Shown here: positions 54,923 through 64,000 of the stretch, one piece after another
Numbering within the stretch: the stretch's first letter is position 1
Layout: each line of letters starts with the position of its first letter
Assembly: GCA_963800215.1 (NCBI GenBank)
Contig: CAWCZY010000011.1
Location: 8,135-72,134 of the forward strand
From: JAJPKK01 sp963800215
Lineage (GTDB): Bacteria; Pseudomonadota; Alphaproteobacteria; Rhizobiales; Xanthobacteraceae
DNA: 64,000 bases
Direction: 5' to 3'
Program-made: the position numbers and the translations under genes
Notes under the pieces: generated by a model
Databases searched by the model: none
Told to the model about the DNA's origin: nothing
What the model saw: only the letters and a program-made list of their open reading frames with translations

Positions 54923-56034
54923 CTATCGCCCGCCGTCCATCGCGGCGATCACGCGCGCGGTAAAGGCCTTGGTGCCGAGCGGGCCGCCGAGGTCGCGAGT
55001 GCGGTGGGCGGCGACCGCGATGGTCGCGTCGACCGCCGCGGTGATGCACTGGCCGGCGGCGGCGAAATTCGCGCCTGCGCCGCGCTCCTCCAGCCACGAC
55101 AGCAGCATCGCCGCCGATTCGATCAGCGAGGACGGATTGGCGAGATCGCGCCCCGGCGATGTCGGGCGCCGAGCCATGCTGGGCCTGGGCCACGGCATAG
55201 CGGTGGCCGGCATTGAGCGAAGCCCCGATGCCGAGGCTGCCGGCGATCTCGGAGGCCTCATCGGACAGGATGTCGCCGAACATGTTGGTGGTGACGATGA
55301 CGTCGAACAGGCCGGGATCGCGGATCAGCAGCGCCGCCATGGCGTCGACGAGGCGCTCCTCGCAGGCGATGTCGCCATGCCGCTCGGCGACCCGCCGGGC
55401 GCAGGCGAGGAAAAATCCGTCGGACAGGCGCAGCACATTGGCCTTGTGGACGACGGTGACGCGTCTGCGCCGCCGCGCGCGCAAGCGAGAACGCCGCCTC
55501 GACGATGCGCTCGGAGCCTTCCCGCGTGATCTTGCGGACCGACAGCGCGAGGTCGGGCGTCGGCATGAATTCGCCGGGGCCGACATGCATGGAACGGTCG
55601 GCGTAGAACCCTTCGGTGTTCTCGCGCACGATCACGAGATCGATGTCGCGCCCGCAGCGCGGCGGCAAGCCCGGCCGCGATCGCGCCGGCCTGATATTGG
55701 CGAACAGGTCGAGCCGGCGGCGCAATTCTCCGGACGGATTGAGCCCGCCCTGGCTGACCGGCGGATAGTCGTTGTGCGACACCGGGCCGAGGATGACGCC
55801 GGCAGCCGCCTTCGCCTGCTCGACCACCGCGTCGGAAATCGTGGTACCCGCCTTGTGCAGCGAACTGAAGCCGATATCGGCCGCTTCGTAAGCGAGGCCG
55901 AGAGCGAACTTCCGGTCGGCGGCCTGCAGCACCTCGACGGTGGCGGCGACGATTTCCGGGCCGATGCCGTCACCCGGCAGCACCAGGAGAGTGGTCGTGG
56001 CGGCACGCTGCCGGCCGGTTCGCGTCTCCGCCAA
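54923..56034 (-). CDS. Isocitrate/isopropylmalate/tartrate dehydrogenase family protein (two frame changes)
   Basis: With one extra base removed near 55471 and 55150 the product is about 369 residues: LLVLPGDGIGPEIVAATVEV, DIDLVIVRENTEGFYADRSM, VVHKANVLRLSDGFFL and VTTNMFGDILSDEASEIAGS with the metal-binding aspartates, and GPLGTKAFTARVIAAM at the end. I choose a TTG start at 56034 after GAGGAGGAG; an ATG at 56091 gives a long N-terminal extension. It carries out NAD-dependent oxidative decarboxylation of a 2-hydroxy acid. The ASPDIAG-like segment suits tartrate or isopropylmalate dehydrogenase relatives. Confidence 0.85.
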
Positions 56035-56169
56035 AAACTCCTCCTCCGTGGTCCCCGCAACACGAGGCGACAGCGGCGAGGTGAAACACACACCGCCGGC
56101 GACCGCAAGGCCGTCGTCGTCGTGGTCGAATGACGAGCGTCATGGCCGCGAAGGCGGCCGGAGCGCGGG

Positions 56170-59100
56170 CTACTCGAAATCGGCGATCAGGGTGACGGTG
56201 CTTTCGAGCATGAATGTGTAGCTCTCCGTCGTACTGACCACCTTCCCGTTGTCGGTCCAATGGACGAAGGTGTGGCCGGCGTTGGGGCTGGCCGTCACCG
56301 TTTGCATACTGCCTTGCACGAATGTGCCGCCGCCGCCGACGGTGCCGTCGGCCGCGGGCGAGGCCCTGACCGTAATCGTGTATTGCTTAGGGGCGGCAAA
56401 ATCGGCAACCAGGGTGACGTTGGCACTGAGCACGAACGTGTAGCTCGGGGTCGTGCTGACCACCGCACCGTTCTTGGTCCAGTGGACGAAGTCGAAGCCG
56501 CTATTGGGCGTGGCCGTCACCGTTTGCGAGCCGCCTCCCACGAATGTGCCCCCGCCGCCGACCGTGCCGTCGGCCGCGGGCGAGGCGCTGACCTTGATCG
56601 TGTATTCCTTCGGGGTGACGTTGAGCGTCGCAAGCCGGGTCGTGTTGCCTTGGCTGTTGGTCGTGTTGTTGAACCCGATGCTGCTGATGTAGCTGGTGGG
56701 CGTGAGTTTGTCCGCGCTGGAATTGACCGTGAAGGTGATGGTCTTTCCCGATTTCGTCACGGTTCCGGAGGTCGACGAGGCGGTGAGCCAGCTCGGCACA
56801 TTGGTGATCGAGTAGCTCACGGTCCCGTTCGGGGCGGTGAGCGTATAAGGGAACGATGTCGGCGAGAAGGGGCCGCCCTGTTGCCCCATGGCGGTGATGC
56901 CGGTGGCGGGCGAGACCACAAAGGCCGGCGGACTGACGACGAGCGACGCGGTTCGGGACTGGGTACCCTCGCCGGTGTCGGTATTGGTGAAAGCGATGGT
57001 GGCGTTATACGCGCCGGCGGCGAGGGTATTCGCGGTTGCATTGACCGTGAACGTCACCGGCGCGGGCGTTCCGGAGGTCACGGTGCCGGCGGTTGCAGAA
57101 GGGGTGAGCCAGATCGGAGTGCCGGTTATCGAGTAGTCGACGCTTCCGCTCGCGGCGTTGAGCGTATAGGTGAACGACGTCGGCGAGAATGGGCCCCCCT
57201 GAGTCCCCGAAGCGGCGATGTTGCCCGCGGGGGTCACCTGCAGCCCCTGCGCCGGCCCCGTACCATTCCAATTCGTCACCAGATTGTAGACGTTGACGGT
57301 GCCGATGCCGGTGGCGAAGTCCCAGCCGGTTGCCGCGCGGTAAGCCGGCGCATAGGAGCTGTTCGAGGTCGACAGCACGCCGTTGGTGCCGGAGGGGATG
57401 TAGCAGTTGTAGGGCCCCTTGCAGTTGGCATCATTGTCGCCGAGCGTCACGTCATAGAAAATGCACGCGCTTCCCACCGTGTTGCCGTTGCTCGAATTGC
57501 AGGAGGCGTTGCCGCTCGCGCCATATTCGCCGGCGGCGAGCTGATACAATTGGTAATTGGGATTGCCCTGGCTCGCTCCCTGTTGCTGGTTAACCAGCGC
57601 CTGGATGCCGGCCATGATCGGCGACGCGAAGGATGTTCCGCCCGCGCCGCTCCAGGTGCTGGGCGCGCCGGTACAGGGGGCCGAACCGTTCGCGGTCTCA
57701 TCGGGGTCGGACCAGCAGAAAACGTAATAGTGGCCCCACACGCCGTTGGCGGCGAACAGCGACACGTCCGGAAGATCGCGCACGCCGTCGCTGGGGACGC
57801 CGAATACGCCGGCCTGCCAGGACGGCTTGGGGTATCCGGCGCAGGTGCCGCTGACGACCCCGGCGGTGGCGGGCGCTCCGGTCGCGCAGCCGCTCGGGCC
57901 GCCGCTGCCCCCCGCATTGCTGAGGAAATCGGCCTCCCCGGTGCTACTGTTGCAGAAGCCGGACGTGCCGTAGGTGGTGGTGTAACCAAACAAATTGGCG
58001 AAGAGCTGGCTGGCGCAGGAGTCGTTCCACGGAATCTCCGGGATGTAGGACAGGGCCGAGCCATAGGTCCCGGTGTTGATGGAATTCCAATAGGTGCCGG
58101 TGGTCCCCGAATAGCTGTCGCTGAAATCGGTGCCGCCGACCGCGACGTTGTAGGGGGTGGAGCCGAAGCCATTCACGCCAATGCCGTGAGTCACCACCGT
58201 GGCGTCGTAATCGCACCCGCCGGCGTCTTCATCGCCCGACGAGACGAAGATCGAGGTCCCCTCGGCGACGCCCTGCTGATAGATCGCGCTGAAGGCCGCA
58301 TTGCCGGAGGCGCCGTTGTAGGCCTCGCAGGTTCCATAGCTCAGGCTGATGATGGCGGGCGGGTTCGCCCCGTTGATCAGGTTCTGTATCGCGATCAGGC
58401 CGCCGAAGGTGGCGGTGTCGGCGCAGGCGGCCACCACGATCGCGGCGCTGGGCGCGGCGGCGCTGGCGTATTCGGCATCCAGGATCGCTTCGCCGTCGTC
58501 GCTGTTCACCCCGGGATCGGAGCAGTTGTCGGTTCCAGAGGGCGGCGGCGGGTTGATCGTGTTCAGCGACGCGCCCGTATAGCCCGACAGGCCGAACGTC
58601 GAGCGGAAGGTGGTCCAGTCGCCGGCCGAGTAGAGCTCGGTGTCCTCGATCACATAAATGGTTTGATTCTGGCCGGTGTTGCCGGCGGTGAACACCGGGT
58701 TGAAATTGTAGATCGTCGCCAAGTCGGGAGGCGTGACCAGATAATCGCCGCCGCCGACGGTGTAATTGGTCTTCGGCTTGCGCACCAGGTTGGGCCGCGG
58801 CATGAAATTGTTCAGCGACACCACGCCGACGATCGCTGGCGCGAGCGCCGCCGGGATCTGCGGGTCGCTCATATTTGCGATATGGGTGGCGCCGCCGGCC
58901 TCGACGAAATGGATCTCGGTATGGAAGGCGGCGAACACCTGACCGGCGGTGCCGGAAAAATCGATCGTCATGCCGCTTGGATAGACCACGTTGACGACGA
59001 ATCCGTGCCCCTGGAGCCACGCCGTGATCTTCTGGATATCCGATGGCGCCGGGCCGAACTGGGCGCCGAACTCGCCCGCCGTGAGCCAGTGGTGGAACTT

Positions 59101-59427
59101 GGCCGACCGGGGATCATGCAACTGGTCGATCAGCTGCGCGAGCGCCTGCTCCTGAGCCGCCGGGCGCTGCAACTGCAGCAGCAGGTGCTCCATCGGGAGA
59201 GCCTCGGGCACACGGCCGCGATCGTTGGCGGTGTTGGCCTCGGGACGGGTATTGCCGGACAGCCGCACCAGGTTGCTCTCGACCACCGGTGCCGTGATCA
59301 GCGGCCGCGCCGAACCGTCGCCGGACAGCTGTCCGTGCGCCGGGGGCGTGATCGCGAAAACCAGCGCCAAGACCGCCAGCGCCGAGACCGCCAGCCCGAT
59401 GCCGGCACCACCGTGCTTTCCGATCAT
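56170..59427 (-). CDS. Secreted S53 (sedolisin-type) serine-carboxyl peptidase with C-terminal beta repeats
   Basis: The product has 1085 residues from an ATG at 59427 with GGGAGGGG upstream. A signal peptide (about 1-33) is followed by a pro-kumamolisin-like propeptide (about 60-190) and the catalytic domain (about 230-700). Catalytic Glu and Asp are in DDGEAILDAEYASAAAPSAA (about 312), the oxyanion Asp in FVSSGDEDAGGCDYDA and the Ser in GAGGTSFASPIMAGI (about 599). The calcium site is near FYDVTLGDNDANCKG. Two Ig/BACON-like repeats (each with GGPFSPTSF) and two repeats of the bacterial-repeat type (SASPAADGTVGGGGTFVGGG, RASPAADGTVGGGGTFVQGS) end the protein. It is likely an acid-active extracellular protease. 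Confidence 0.92.
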   Translation of the reverse strand: MIGKHGGAGIGLAVSALAVLALVFAITPPAHGQLSGDGSARPLITAPVVESNLVRLSGNTRPEANTANDRGRVPEALPMEHLLLQLQRPAAQEQALAQLIDQLHDPRSAKFHHWLTAGEFGAQFGPAPSDIQKITAWLQGHGFVVNVVYPSGMTIDFSGTAGQVFAAFHTEIHFVEAGGATHIANMSDPQIPAALAPAIVGVVSLNNFMPRPNLVRKPKTNYTVGGGDYLVTPPDLATIYNFNPVFTAGNTGQNQTIYVIEDTELYSAGDWTTFRSTFGLSGYTGASLNTINPPPPSGTDNCSDPGVNSDDGEAILDAEYASAAAPSAAIVVAACADTATFGGLIAIQNLINGANPPAIISLSYGTCEAYNGASGNAAFSAIYQQGVAEGTSIFVSSGDEDAGGCDYDATVVTHGIGVNGFGSTPYNVAVGGTDFSDSYSGTTGTYWNSINTGTYGSALSYIPEIPWNDSCASQLFANLFGYTTTYGTSGFCNSSTGEADFLSNAGGSGGPSGCATGAPATAGVVSGTCAGYPKPSWQAGVFGVPSDGVRDLPDVSLFAANGVWGHYYVFCWSDPDETANGSAPCTGAPSTWSGAGGTSFASPIMAGIQALVNQQQGASQGNPNYQLYQLAAGEYGASGNASCNSSNGNTVGSACIFYDVTLGDNDANCKGPYNCYIPSGTNGVLSTSNSSYAPAYRAATGWDFATGIGTVNVYNLVTNWNGTGPAQGLQVTPAGNIAASGTQGGPFSPTSFTYTLNAASGSVDYSITGTPIWLTPSATAGTVTSGTPAPVTFTVNATANTLAAGAYNATIAFTNTDTGEGTQSRTASLVVSPPAFVVSPATGITAMGQQGGPFSPTSFPYTLTAPNGTVSYSITNVPSWLTASSTSGTVTKSGKTITFTVNSSADKLTPTSYISSIGFNNTTNSQGNTTRLATLNVTPKEYTIKVSASPAADGTVGGGGTFVGGGSQTVTATPNSGFDFVHWTKNGAVVSTTPSYTFVLSANVTLVADFAAPKQYTITVRASPAADGTVGGGGTFVQGSMQTVTASPNAGHTFVHWTDNGKVVSTTESYTFMLESTVTLIADFE

Positions 59428-59962
59428 GCGTTCCCCTCCCGTGTTTCGCCGCCTTAGTATGCGAGTCCCGCGTCTTCCTGCGCCGTCCCCCAAGGGGAGG
59501 AATGCGAGCGAATTTCACTGCCGACGTGCTCTCGATCGTCACCCCACATGCCGGACGAATCGTCGCGAACGAATCTGGCACTTGTCTACGATTAGGAGGA
59601 CATGTTGCCCGCTCTGTGGCAACACGACCCGCCGCACATCGCCGAATCGGACATCGCAACGATTTTCGGCCGCGGGCCTACACCAGCCGGCAGCGTCCCG
59701 AATGGGGCACAGGGTGTTGCTCAAATGCAGCAATTTCCGGGCGCAATTGCAACACGCGCTTCCGCGCGGCCAACCCGGCAGTCCGTCGGCCGGTCGATGA
59801 TGGCGTCGCCTCGATGTCTGAAAGCTGCGGACTGCTCGGACCACGATGTCGGTTCAACCGCGGCCGTCATCACAACCCCTACTTGCCTGAAATAATTTGT
59901 TCGTGCTATACGCGCATTGTTCCTTTCGGAAAGAGAACCGCTCGTTTCGGGAAGAGATCAGT
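59428..59962. other. Gene-free interval upstream of the glycosyltransferase
   Basis: I see no convincing gene, RNA or promoter here. Short open frames on both strands lack ribosome sites and known motifs. An in-frame TTG at 59897 could extend the following gene by 22 residues. Confidence 0.5.
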
Positions 59963-62900
59963 GTGCTCGAACGAATACTGAACCTTCGCAAGGCACGCCG
60001 GCCGGATTCGCATCGTCCCGACACACATCGCGCATATTTCGACGCGCGGACGTACCTGCGGAAGTATCCCGACGTTGCCCGGAACATTCTCCATTGGTAC
60101 AATGGCGACCATCGGCGCGCAGCAAGTTCAATCAGGCTGCTGCGGTCTTCCGCCATCTTCGATCCGGTTTGGTATAAAGAGCATTATCAGGACCTTCACG
60201 GCACCACCGTCGATGCGATTCGCCATTATGTCGTTTACGGCGCTCGCGAGGGACGCAATCCTCATCCGCTCTTTGATACGAAATGGTATCTGCATCAAAA
60301 CCCGGACGTAGCGGCTTCGCAAAACAATCCGCTCGTACATTATATACTTTATGGTGCGAAAGAGGGTCGCAACCCGCATCCGGTTTTCAATACCTCGCGA
60401 TATATGGCCCATCATCCGGATATCGACTTCAGGACGATCAATCCCTTACTGCATTGTATTCAGCATTATCGCGCGCAAGAGCGCGACCGCCATAGTGTCA
60501 CGGAAGCCGCGATGTGGAAACGTGTGGCGTTTGCGGTCGAGCATGATTTCCGCGCGGCCGATGGATATTATTCCCGGGTCCGGGAGGTGATCCTCAAAGA
60601 ATTCGACGCCGACTATTATCGCAGCAACAACCAGCAAATGCACAGTATCGATCCCGTCGATCACTTCCTCACCATCGGCTGGCGTCGGGGATACGATCCG
60701 AGCCCGAGATTTTCGGTCATCCACTACTTGTCCCTAAATCCAGACGTGGTGTCCGCGGGCTGCAATCCCCTTTACCACTTCATAATGTGGGGACGGTCGG
60801 AAAGACGTTCACCGAAACCGGAAATAAAGCGGCACATCGCGGCCTCAAATCAGCTCGCACCGATCCTGTTCGTCGGCCATGAGGGCATCAAGACCGGCGC
60901 TCCGGTCGTCCTTCTCGAAATCGTCCGCTGGTACGCCGAACATACGCGCCGACCAGTCGCAGTGCTGCTCATGAGCGGCGGCTGCCTTGCTTCCTCCTAT
61001 GCCGAATTTGCCGACGTGTATGTGTTTCACGACACCATGCACGAATCGCTCGATTCTGATGCATTCGCAGCGTTTATAAACAGGCCGTTCGCCTTGGCGT
61101 ACGTCAACTCCGTCGCCTCGGGCGACTTTTGCGTCGTATATGATCGATTTCTGAAAGCCAAGAACGTTCCTCTGGTTCTACACGTGCACGAGCTGTCGAA
61201 TGTCATTCGCATATTTTATGACAGGTTCAGGGCATTACAGTCCCGCGCCGTCTCCTTTATCGCGGTTTCCGACAAGGTCAGGACTTGTTTGATCGACGAA
61301 TTCGGTTGTGATGAACGCGACGTATTTTTGTCGCGCGCGTTCATCAGGCCGGTCGAAACCGCGGCAAACAATATCGTCGCTTTACGCGAAAACGCAAGGC
61401 GCATACTAGGCCTGAATGCCTATGATTTTGCCGTTCTGGGATGCGGAACCATTCATTGGCGCAAGGGGCCTGATTTGTTCCTCGACGCGGCAACGAAAGT
61501 CATCGAGCGTGGGTTGATACCCAATGCCAAATTCGTCTGGGTCGGCGATGGTCCCGATATCGAGCAATACCGATGCGCCGCTCGCGACCCCAAGCTGCTC
61601 GGCCGCGTTCAGTTCGTTGGATTCCGAGATGACGCCAGCGAACTGATGGCAGCGGCCGACGTCTTCTATCTGTCGTCGCGAGAGGATCCTTTCCCGCTCG
61701 TCTGTCTCGAAGCGGGACAGTTCGCAGTACCAAGCCTCTACTTCGAGGGTACGACCGGCATATCGGAGTTCACCGGGAGCGACGCCGGAATCGGCGTTCC
61801 TTCCTTCGACACGGACAAGATCTGTTCAACCCTGTACTTGCTCGCTCGACATCCCGTGACCCTCATGCGTCTCGGCGAGGTCGCCCGCGCGCGAGTCATG
61901 GCCGGCTATACGGCGGAAATAAAGATCAGTCAGATCGCCCAGCACGTTCAAAACGTCACCCGGTTCGTACCCGATGTCTCCGTCATCGTCCCAGCGTACA
62001 ATCATGCCGATTACATTCAGGAGCAACTCAACAGCATCCTCACGCAGACGATCCAGGACTTCGAGGTGATCGTTCTCGACGATTGTTCGAGCGATGCGAC
62101 CGCGGAACTGGCCGGCATGTTCGCTTCCGACTCGAGAGTGCGCCTGGTTGGAAACGCCGTGAACTCGGGTTCGCCTTTCAAACAGTGGCGGCGCGGATTG
62201 GAGCTTGCGAGATCGCCGCTCGTCTGGATCGCCGAAGGGGACAACTCGGCAAGCCGGAACTTTCTCGAAACGCTTCTGCCGGCGCTCGAAGATGAGCGAA
62301 TTTCGCTGGCATTCTGCGCAACTGCCGTCATCGACAGCCAGGGCGCAGCGAAACCCGGAGTGCTCGATGCCTATTACGCGCAAAGCGCATTTCCCTTCGA
62401 CGACGAACAGGTGCTGGTCGATGGATTCAAGGCAGTGGAACTCGGCTTTGGCGCCATGTGCCTGATCGTCAACACGAGTGCCACGCTGATGCGAAAGGCC
62501 CTGCTCACGGAGGCCGTCGGGGCAGCGGAAATGTTCAAGATGTGCGGTGATTGGCTGATATATCTGCACGCCCTGAGAAACGGGAAGTTGTTCTACTCGA
62601 CAAAGGCGACGAATTACTTTCGGCCGCATACGCAGTCCGCGGTTCACAAACTGGAGGGGACGCCGACGTACTTTGAGGAACGTCACAAAGTAGCCAGCTT
62701 CGTCGTAAGCAACTTCAACATATCATCCGGCGCTTTTCGCCGTCTGCTTGCGCTGAACGAGAACGAGTGGCACAGGTTCCGCGGCAGGAATCCCGGTCGA
62801 AACAAGGCACCCCTGCTGCGTCATGATGCGCTCGTGGCGGCCCGCAGGGCGCGATGGAAAATTGCGCCGATGCGTATCGGTTTCTACGTCCACGGGATGC

Positions 62901-63286
62901 TGTTCTCGAAAGGGGGAATCGAACGGCTCGCTGCTGCGCTCGCGAATTCGCTGACGAGACGCGGGCATTGTGTCTGGATTTTCTGCCGGGTCTGGGAACC
63001 CGTGAGGCCGGTTTACGACCTCAACGATTCCGTGAATGTCGTTCCTATATTCGATGAAAACGACATTGAAAACTCCGTTCCGCGGCTGCGTCTGGAAGTT
63101 GCGCGACATGACTTGAGCTGCTTCGTTCCTATGCTGTCGGAATGGCTGTTCGACCCCATCATCGGCGCGGCCGAAGGCCTGGGCGTGCCGATCTTGGCGT
63201 CGGAGCACAACGATCCGTGGAAGATCGAAGAGCTCTGGTGGTCGATCCCGGGCCGCCGGCCACCATCCTCACCCCTGCTGCGCTGA
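59963..63286 (+). CDS. Large multidomain glycosyltransferase (repeat region - GT4 - GT2 - partial GT4), 3' end cut by IS remnant
   Basis: The product has about 1107 residues from a GTG at 59963 with GGAAGAGA upstream. Residues about 20-285 hold imperfect repeats of FDxxWYLxxNPDVA...NPLxHYxxxGAxEGRxPHPxF, seen in other bacterial glycosyltransferases. A GT4-like domain follows (about 295-665: ILFVGHEGIKTGAPVVLLEI, GCGTIHWRKGPDLFLDAATK, YLSSREDPFPLVCLEAGQFA). Next is a GT2 domain (about 670-880: SVIVPAYNHADYIQEQLNSI, DDCSSDAT). A third GT4 begins MRIGFYVHGMLFSKGGIERL (about 970) and stops at SEHNDPWKIEELWWS. The tail after that is IS-derived. It likely builds a cell-surface glycan. Its codon choice is less GC-biased than its neighbours'. 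Confidence 0.85.
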   Translation: MLERILNLRKARRPDSHRPDTHRAYFDARTYLRKYPDVARNILHWYNGDHRRAASSIRLLRSSAIFDPVWYKEHYQDLHGTTVDAIRHYVVYGAREGRNPHPLFDTKWYLHQNPDVAASQNNPLVHYILYGAKEGRNPHPVFNTSRYMAHHPDIDFRTINPLLHCIQHYRAQERDRHSVTEAAMWKRVAFAVEHDFRAADGYYSRVREVILKEFDADYYRSNNQQMHSIDPVDHFLTIGWRRGYDPSPRFSVIHYLSLNPDVVSAGCNPLYHFIMWGRSERRSPKPEIKRHIAASNQLAPILFVGHEGIKTGAPVVLLEIVRWYAEHTRRPVAVLLMSGGCLASSYAEFADVYVFHDTMHESLDSDAFAAFINRPFALAYVNSVASGDFCVVYDRFLKAKNVPLVLHVHELSNVIRIFYDRFRALQSRAVSFIAVSDKVRTCLIDEFGCDERDVFLSRAFIRPVETAANNIVALRENARRILGLNAYDFAVLGCGTIHWRKGPDLFLDAATKVIERGLIPNAKFVWVGDGPDIEQYRCAARDPKLLGRVQFVGFRDDASELMAAADVFYLSSREDPFPLVCLEAGQFAVPSLYFEGTTGISEFTGSDAGIGVPSFDTDKICSTLYLLARHPVTLMRLGEVARARVMAGYTAEIKISQIAQHVQNVTRFVPDVSVIVPAYNHADYIQEQLNSILTQTIQDFEVIVLDDCSSDATAELAGMFASDSRVRLVGNAVNSGSPFKQWRRGLELARSPLVWIAEGDNSASRNFLETLLPALEDERISLAFCATAVIDSQGAAKPGVLDAYYAQSAFPFDDEQVLVDGFKAVELGFGAMCLIVNTSATLMRKALLTEAVGAAEMFKMCGDWLIYLHALRNGKLFYSTKATNYFRPHTQSAVHKLEGTPTYFEERHKVASFVVSNFNISSGAFRRLLALNENEWHRFRGRNPGRNKAPLLRHDALVAARRARWKIAPMRIGFYVHGMLFSKGGIERLAAALANSLTRRGHCVWIFCRVWEPVRPVYDLNDSVNVVPIFDENDIENSVPRLRLEVARHDLSCFVPMLSEWLFDPIIGAAEGLGVPILASEHNDPWKIEELWWSIPGRRPPSSPLLR

Positions 63287-63348
63287 CGCTGCGCCACGCG
63301 CCCGTCGCCGATTGTGCCCGTTACGACAACCTCAGGAGAACCAACTGA
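63243..63348 (+). pseudogene. istA: C-terminal remnant of IS21-family transposase IstA
   Basis: In the frame ending at the TGA 63346-63348 the sequence reads DPGPPATILTPAALTLRHAP then VADCARYDNLRRTN. The RHAPVADxxRYDxLR tail is typical of IstA C-termini. About 35 residues remain. The stop overlaps the istB ATG, as in intact IS21 elements. Confidence 0.75.
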
Positions 63349-63995
63349 TGGAACGATCCCAACTCTTCGATCTCATGGGCGAGCTCAAGCTCTACGGCAT
63401 GAAAGCCGCCTTCGACGAGATCATGGCCACGGCCGTCAAACGTCAGCACGAACCCCAGCGCATCGTCGGTGATCTGCTCAATGCCGAGATCAACGAGAAG
63501 CAGGCGCGCTCGATCAAGTACCAGCTCACAATCGCCAAGCTGCCGCTCGCCAAGGACCTCGATGACTTCCAATTCGAGGGCACGCCAATCAACCAAACAC
63601 TCGTCAATCAGCTTGCCGGCGGGGACTTCGTCGCCCAGCAGCGCAACGCCGTGCTGGTCGGCGGGACCGGCACCGGCAAGACCCATCTCGCCATCGCCAT
63701 CGCCAGAAGCTGCATCCGGTCCGGTGTCCGCGGGCGATTCTACAACGTGGTCGATCTCGTCAACCGGCTCGAGACCGAGACCCGCGCCGGCCGCCAGGGC
63801 CGGCTCGCCGACCAGCTGACCCGCATGGACTTCATCATCCTCGACGAACTCGGCTATCTGCCCTTCGCTCAATCCGGCGGCCAACTCCTATTCCATCTCG
63901 TCAGCCGGCTCTACGAGCGCACCTCAATCATCGTCACCACGAACCTCGCTTTCGGGGAATGGCCGAGTGTCTTCAGTGAGCCGACGCTTTCATAA
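63348..63995 (+). CDS. istB: IS21-family ATPase IstB, C-terminus truncated or altered
   Basis: The product has 215 residues: MERSQLFDLMGELKLYGMKA, then Walker A LVGGTGTGKTHLAIAIA, Walker B DFIILDELGYLPF and sensor region TSIIVTTNLAFGEWPSVF. Normal IstB proteins continue about 35-45 residues past this point (GDAKMTTALLDRLTHH), but here the frame changes to SEPTLS and stops. This is an end-truncated copy, cut near 63970 or by a junction at the window edge. IstB assists IstA in target choice, so without IstA it is inert. SD CAGGAG precedes the ATG. Confidence 0.85.
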   Translation: MERSQLFDLMGELKLYGMKAAFDEIMATAVKRQHEPQRIVGDLLNAEINEKQARSIKYQLTIAKLPLAKDLDDFQFEGTPINQTLVNQLAGGDFVAQQRNAVLVGGTGTGKTHLAIAIARSCIRSGVRGRFYNVVDLVNRLETETRAGRQGRLADQLTRMDFIILDELGYLPFAQSGGQLLFHLVSRLYERTSIIVTTNLAFGEWPSVFSEPTLS

Positions 63996-64000
63996 TGCCC

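Larger units (their letters stand above)
63243..64000 (+). mobile_element. 5'-truncated IS21-family element
   Basis: Only the last codons of istA and most of istB are present. The left boundary, near 63243, lies inside the third glycosyltransferase domain, and no terminal inverted repeat was seen there. The right boundary is outside or at the window end. The arrangement suggests deletion after insertion, removing the 3' end of the glycosyltransferase gene together with most of istA. Confidence 0.7.

Noticed and set aside
56260..59457. Open frame of 1065 codons antisense to the S53 peptidase gene
   Set aside because: Same reason: it is the shadow of a well-supported coding strand, rich in Gly/Arg/Asp, with no recognisable motif.
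59602..59895. Short open frame between the peptidase and glycosyltransferase genes
   Set aside because: It lacks a plausible ribosome site, domain or codon pattern.

Overview
The window looks like chromosomal DNA of a high-GC alphaproteobacterium of the Hyphomicrobiales, probably in the Bradyrhizobium/Rhodopseudomonas/Xanthobacteraceae neighbourhood. The evidence is the cell-cycle genes rcdA (DUF1465) and trcR (DUF1013), a DUF1192 gene beside a quinone oxidoreductase, bacterioferritin genes with Irr-box-like sites, and several families of palindromic intergenic repeats of the kind common in that group. No rRNA, tRNA or CRISPR array was seen.

Layout. Bases 1-3112 are a decayed accessory patch. 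Two remnants of a type ISP restriction-modification gene flank an intact gene for a nucleoside-deoxyribosyltransferase-like protein, and a small conserved gene is split by an IS5-family element. Bases 3.1-18 kb are mostly housekeeping: a TRAP permease, an ABC exporter, rpmE, rcdA, DUF1192, a quinone oxidoreductase, a degenerate-GGDEF/EAL protein, YqgE, a DsbD-N-like protein, a peroxiredoxin, rnhA, thrB, ispH and trcR. Bases 18-42 kb are a catabolic region. It holds an AraC regulator, a TPP enzyme with an FAH-family hydrolase, an atypical SDR, and a four-gene branched-chain-type ABC importer with fused permeases. It continues with a cupin, an ABM-domain membrane protein, two tandem molybdenum-hydroxylase large subunits, a UbiD decarboxylase, an MDR dehydrogenase, a hotdog thioesterase, an acyl-CoA ligase, a VOC protein, a GST and an aldo/keto reductase. 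These together suggest import and CoA-dependent breakdown of an unknown organic acid. An ISAs1-family element at 42.0-43.2 kb has inserted in a repeat. Bases 43.4-56 kb are mixed: an NHL-repeat protein, bfr/bfd, a fumarase-superfamily lyase, a dehydrogenase, an exported RidA protein, an acyltransferase with a 2OG-Fe oxygenase, TerB, an SDR, a glutamine amidotransferase, an MFS transporter and an isocitrate/isopropylmalate-type dehydrogenase. The right end has a secreted S53 peptidase and a large multidomain glycosyltransferase cut off by an IS21-family remnant.

A caution for any reader: thirteen conserved genes carry internal frame changes, and nearly all are explained by one extra base. They cluster in patches (4.2-8.7, 15-16.2, 20.3-21.5, 46-47.3 and 54-55.5 kb), while long genes elsewhere are clean. 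I read this mainly as consensus sequence error, and I annotate these as full-length genes with the shift positions given.
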